A stretch of DNA of 23,390 bases from an archaeon. GTDB lineage: Archaea > Thermoproteota > Bathyarchaeia > TCS64. The notes under the pieces were generated by a model. The model made no database searches, had not been told where the DNA came from, and saw only the letters and a list, made by a program, of their open reading frames with translations. Location: positions 1-23,390 of the forward strand of contig JAHLLU010000006.1 in assembly GCA_020444005.1 (NCBI GenBank). The letters run 5' to 3'. This document shows positions 20,473-23,390 of this stretch, in pieces. The translations under genes were made by a program, and so were the position numbers. The stretch's first letter is position 1. Each line of letters starts with the position of its first letter.

Positions 20473-23262
20473 ATGATGCCAACTGAATGGATCAAGAACA
20501 AGGCAGTGCTCTTAGCCATAGTAGCCTTGTTCATCTTCAGCGCATCAATGGTCTCAGCCGATATATCCGGCATAGTAACAGGACCAGACGGAGAACCCGT
20601 AGTGTCGTCAATCCGGGTTTTCGAGGAATCCCGAGAGATAGCATCAATTCAGAGCACGGAGACTGGTTTCTATATCGATTTACCCTCAGGGCAATACACA
20701 ATGACAGTTCTCGCGGATGAACCTGAGACTGATGGCTACGATTATCTTCCAGCTGCTATCTCCGTGGATGGCGAGTTTAATGGGAATGTCGGGCTTCAGT
20801 ATGGAGCTACTGTTCGGTTGACGGGTGATTTCCAGTATGTTGATACCGAGAACATACCTTTGAAGAACGTTTTTGATGTCCAACGAAATAGTGAGATTGT
20901 TGTATCAAGTGGTTTCCCTTTATCGTTCAGTGATAAGAGTGGCGGCATCTACACGGTGATTGATCTACCGGACCGAGATATTATAGTGCCTGTTGATTCT
21001 GTTATCGATCTTAATGTCTCAAGCAGCATATTGATAGACTCGGAGATTACCCGGCGTAGCTTCATAATTTCGGAACTAGAGACCCCGGGCAAGGGTGGAA
21101 TACTCGCTGTTGATGTCAGGGAGTACACAATTCCCATCAGTAAAACCATAACCGATGAAAAACTGGACCAGCTTGAGACCCAGCTAGCCGAGATGGACCA
21201 GTATGGGTTCTATCTAGCAAAACAGGAGACAGCATTAAGCAACGGCATAGAATATCTTGAAGACTCGGAGATTCATTACGAGGCAGCTAATTATGATTCC
21301 AGCTTTGGGTCACTAAAACGAGGCTATATCCTATTCGACCACACGAATACAGAGCTTGTGAATATGTATCTTGACGCAAAGTTCAGCGTCTACCTACTAA
21401 TAGCGTTCCTGACAATAGCTTCCATCATAACAGGGTACCTTCTCTTCGATGAACTAGTAAAACAAGTACTCATCGACATCATCATCCTAGGTGCCAGCTT
21501 AGTCTTCTTCTATTACACATATCCGGGTAGTAGAACAATCCCATTAACTAATTTCATACTTGTATCCGTGGCTTATCTCGCGGGATTCATAATCCTTGGA
21601 TCTATGTTCCCTCGCTTCTTTTCCAGAAGCAGCACAGATGGAAGAGTCCACACAAGAAACCTCATCGCACCCATATTCAACCTTGCACGAAGAAGCCTAC
21701 GCCGAAGACGAGTAAGATTCCTACTAACATTCATCTCAATAACCCTACTCGTAATGAGTTTTGTAACCCTAACCAGCTTCAGCGAGGGATACGGTTTAAT
21801 CACCGGAGAAAATCAGCCCAAGACCGGATGGACCGGCGTATATATCAGGGAAGGAACTTGGACCCAGTCTGAGCCATCATTCATCATCAACGATGAGACC
21901 GAGTACAACTGGCTCAGAGGGCAACCAGAGGCTGATTATATGTCCCCCAAGGCGGAAAGCACTGCATTGACCTATCCTTTGTTGAATGTGCTTGGTCAGA
22001 ATATACGAGGTGTTATTGGCGTGGGTCCAGAGGAAAATACCTTCATTGACATCATGGACACAATAGTCACTGGTGAGATGCCCACAGGAAACGGTGTCCT
22101 GATAAGCGAGGTTCTAGCGGAAGCCACTGGGTTATCAATGGGCGCCGAGTTCTACATCGGACTAAACCAGTACACCGTCTCCGGCTTAATAAGCGATAAC
22201 TTATTTGCGGCTCTTAGGGATGTTGATGGAACCCCCTACGCACCTGATAAGTGGGTGAATACTAACCCTGACGGGGAAACGCCAAACTATGTTTTGAAAG
22301 AAGCGGACCCAAGCGAGGTACTCATAATGAGCATAGAGGCCGCTCTACAGATTCCAATGGTAGGCGTCCAGAGAATCGCATTCAAGATCAACCCAGAGTA
22401 CAACGCCACAGGATTCGCAGAACGTCTAGCCCTAGAACGAGGATACTTGTCATGGGCGAACACCGATGAAGCCTACACTTCCTATCGGCTTGGTAACTAT
22501 TTCCAAGGAAAAGGAGCTACACTGGTAATTCCATGGGTCATCGTAGTGCTGAATGTCGTGGTTACCATGCTGAACAGCCTCTATGAGCGCCGAAAAGAGA
22601 TAGAAATACTCAGCTCAGTGGGATTAAACCCCGCTCAGGTATCATCAATATTCGTCGCGGAAGCGGCTATAACAGGGTTTATCGCAGGTGGACTGGGCTA
22701 CCTTGTTGGTTTAGGTTTCTACAAGGCACTCGCCATTCTGAATATCGGATTACAGGTAAATCAGAAGGTATCAGCAGTATGGAGCCTAGCCTCCATAGGA
22801 TTAGCCATAAGCGCTGTAGTCACTGGCGCTTTTGCTGCGCTTCAGAACAGTGTGGTGATTACGCCTAGCCTGATGCGGCGGTGGAAGATAGATCGATCTA
22901 GTGGAGGTTTCCAAGAGCCTTGGAACATCGATGTACCCATCAAGCTTGAACCGGGTGAGGTTGATGTCTATCTTGACTATGTCGAGATGAAGCTAAAACA
23001 ACTGGAAAACCATCATACCCAAATAACTTCTAGTATTAAACGCAGTACCGAGGGCGACCAACATATTATCCGCTTTATCTACAAATCAGTGCAAACCACA
23101 ACAGGCAACTTTTACACAAGAAACACTTTACGAGTAGCTCCCCTAGAAAACGGAGAATATGGAGCTTTCTTAGAAAGTTTCGGCGAACCTGAGTGGGTTC
23201 ATGTGGCTGGTTCACTGGTACGAAGAATAAGTATGGATTATAGCGCCGAGAAGAACGGTTAG
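20473..23262 (+). CDS. Large FtsX-type ABC transporter permease with extracytoplasmic N-terminal domain
   Basis: The 929-residue protein begins with a signal-like helix (about residues 11-29, ending SMVSA). A carboxypeptidase-regulatory-like beta domain follows (DISGIVTGPDGEPV onward, about 30-110), then a further extracytoplasmic region with a helical stretch near 215-285. Three hydrophobic helices lie at about 305-395. After a basic loop (RRSLRRRRVRF near 408-418) comes an FtsX/MacB-like core: one helix, an extracellular domain (about 440-680), and three helices from about 683 to 792 with YERRKEIEILSSVGLNPAQV between them, the cytoplasmic coupling segment. A soluble C-terminal domain completes it. 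Such permeases move lipids or peptides or act as mechanotransmitters with an ABC ATPase. The end of an ABC ATPase gene converges on this one, which is a likely partner. ATG 20473 or 20476 could start. Confidence 0.85.
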   Translation: MMPTEWIKNKAVLLAIVALFIFSASMVSADISGIVTGPDGEPVVSSIRVFEESREIASIQSTETGFYIDLPSGQYTMTVLADEPETDGYDYLPAAISVDGEFNGNVGLQYGATVRLTGDFQYVDTENIPLKNVFDVQRNSEIVVSSGFPLSFSDKSGGIYTVIDLPDRDIIVPVDSVIDLNVSSSILIDSEITRRSFIISELETPGKGGILAVDVREYTIPISKTITDEKLDQLETQLAEMDQYGFYLAKQETALSNGIEYLEDSEIHYEAANYDSSFGSLKRGYILFDHTNTELVNMYLDAKFSVYLLIAFLTIASIITGYLLFDELVKQVLIDIIILGASLVFFYYTYPGSRTIPLTNFILVSVAYLAGFIILGSMFPRFFSRSSTDGRVHTRNLIAPIFNLARRSLRRRRVRFLLTFISITLLVMSFVTLTSFSEGYGLITGENQPKTGWTGVYIREGTWTQSEPSFIINDETEYNWLRGQPEADYMSPKAESTALTYPLLNVLGQNIRGVIGVGPEENTFIDIMDTIVTGEMPTGNGVLISEVLAEATGLSMGAEFYIGLNQYTVSGLISDNLFAALRDVDGTPYAPDKWVNTNPDGETPNYVLKEADPSEVLIMSIEAALQIPMVGVQRIAFKINPEYNATGFAERLALERGYLSWANTDEAYTSYRLGNYFQGKGATLVIPWVIVVLNVVVTMLNSLYERRKEIEILSSVGLNPAQVSSIFVAEAAITGFIAGGLGYLVGLGFYKALAILNIGLQVNQKVSAVWSLASIGLAISAVVTGAFAALQNSVVITPSLMRRWKIDRSSGGFQEPWNIDVPIKLEPGEVDVYLDYVEMKLKQLENHHTQITSSIKRSTEGDQHIIRFIYKSVQTTTGNFYTRNTLRVAPLENGEYGAFLESFGEPEWVHVAGSLVRRISMDYSAEKNG

Positions 23263-23390
23263 CCGCGCTCGATTCTCTCGACTTTACCGTCTCTCATCCA
23301 GACGTTTCGATCGCTCGCCTTGATCATCTTCAAGTCATGGGTGGCAGCTACTAGGGTTAATCCTTGTGCCTTGTTCAAGCCGTGAAGCAG
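23259..23390 (-). CDS. ABC transporter ATP-binding protein, C-terminal end (rest outside window)
   Basis: The last 43 residues of a gene on the complement read up to TAA at 23261-23259. They contain LTLVAATHDLKMIKASDR, the strand and H-loop (His18 of the visible part) of an ABC ATPase, followed by NVWMRDGKVERI, the usual final strand with MRDG as in LolD/MacB-type ATPases (typically L-x-D-G-x-I/V). It is thus very likely the ATPase partner of the FtsX-type permease, although it is convergent with it instead of in one operon. The stop overlaps the permease stop in the four bases TTAG. The Walker motifs lie beyond the window edge. Confidence 0.85.
   Translation of the reverse strand: MLHGLNKAQGLTLVAATHDLKMIKASDRNVWMRDGKVERIERG

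Noticed and set aside
1..23390. CRISPR array, integrase, transposase, tRNA or rRNA genes
   Set aside because: I looked through the spacers and ends and saw no spaced direct repeats, no transposase or integrase motifs and no cloverleaf-like sequence with CCA-adjacent stem.

Overview
The window is archaeal and comes from a TACK- or Asgard-type lineage, not a euryarchaeon. It encodes archaeal translation elongation factor 1A, the archaeal forms of ribosomal proteins S10, S12 and S7, an archaeal/eukaryotic-type prolyl-tRNA synthetase, a HemK2/Mtq2-like release-factor methyltransferase and a UbiA-family enzyme resembling the ether-lipid geranylgeranyl transferase. Promoters carry TATA-like boxes about 25-30 bases upstream of start codons. 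EF-1A carries the 11-residue insertion (residues 122-132) known from eukaryotes and 'eocyte' archaea. I cannot fix the phylum from sequence alone; Thorarchaeia or Bathyarchaeia are guesses.

Layout. 1-1651: the end of one MFS transporter followed by a complete paralogue, both with codons ending almost only in A or C. 1687-4978: a UlaG-like metallo-beta-lactamase (MBL) fold hydrolase converging on an M20 amidohydrolase, then a two-gene unit made of a cysteine-rich 4Fe-4S protein and an uncharacterised 177-residue protein. 5162-5896: a single-domain KaiC-like ATPase with an unusually long leader. 5897-7130: an AT-rich stretch and a probable exported MBL-fold protein. 7137-9787: an AbrB-type regulator divergent from prolyl-tRNA synthetase, which converges on a PqqB-like MBL hydrolase. 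9871-13327: HemK2-like methyltransferase, FUN14-family membrane protein, carbamate kinase and GH1 beta-glycosidase. 13526-17959: a rearranged streptomycin-type ribosomal cluster (zinc-finger membrane protein, S10, EF-1A, S12, an inserted MFS transporter, S7). 17979-20406: UbiA prenyltransferase, a stand-alone DGQHR-domain (DndB-like) protein and a cyclophilin-like domain protein. 20473-23390: a 929-residue FtsX-type permease converging on the end of an ABC ATPase gene.

Organisation. Nearly every gene appears to be its own transcription unit, and orientation alternates. Neighbouring genes are packed tail to tail, four times with the two stop codons sharing the same four bases. Many genes appear to be transcribed without a leader. 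The only clear translational coupling is the 4Fe-4S/177-residue pair (ATGA overlap). No tRNA, rRNA, CRISPR array, transposase or integrase was seen.

The most unusual items are the orphan DGQHR/DndB-like gene, the KaiC-like gene leader with a mini-ORF and competing hairpins, the broken str-type cluster, the membrane-anchored MYND/HIT-like zinc finger, the cysteine-rich 4Fe-4S two-gene unit, and the recurrent CTAG/YTAR shared stop codons.
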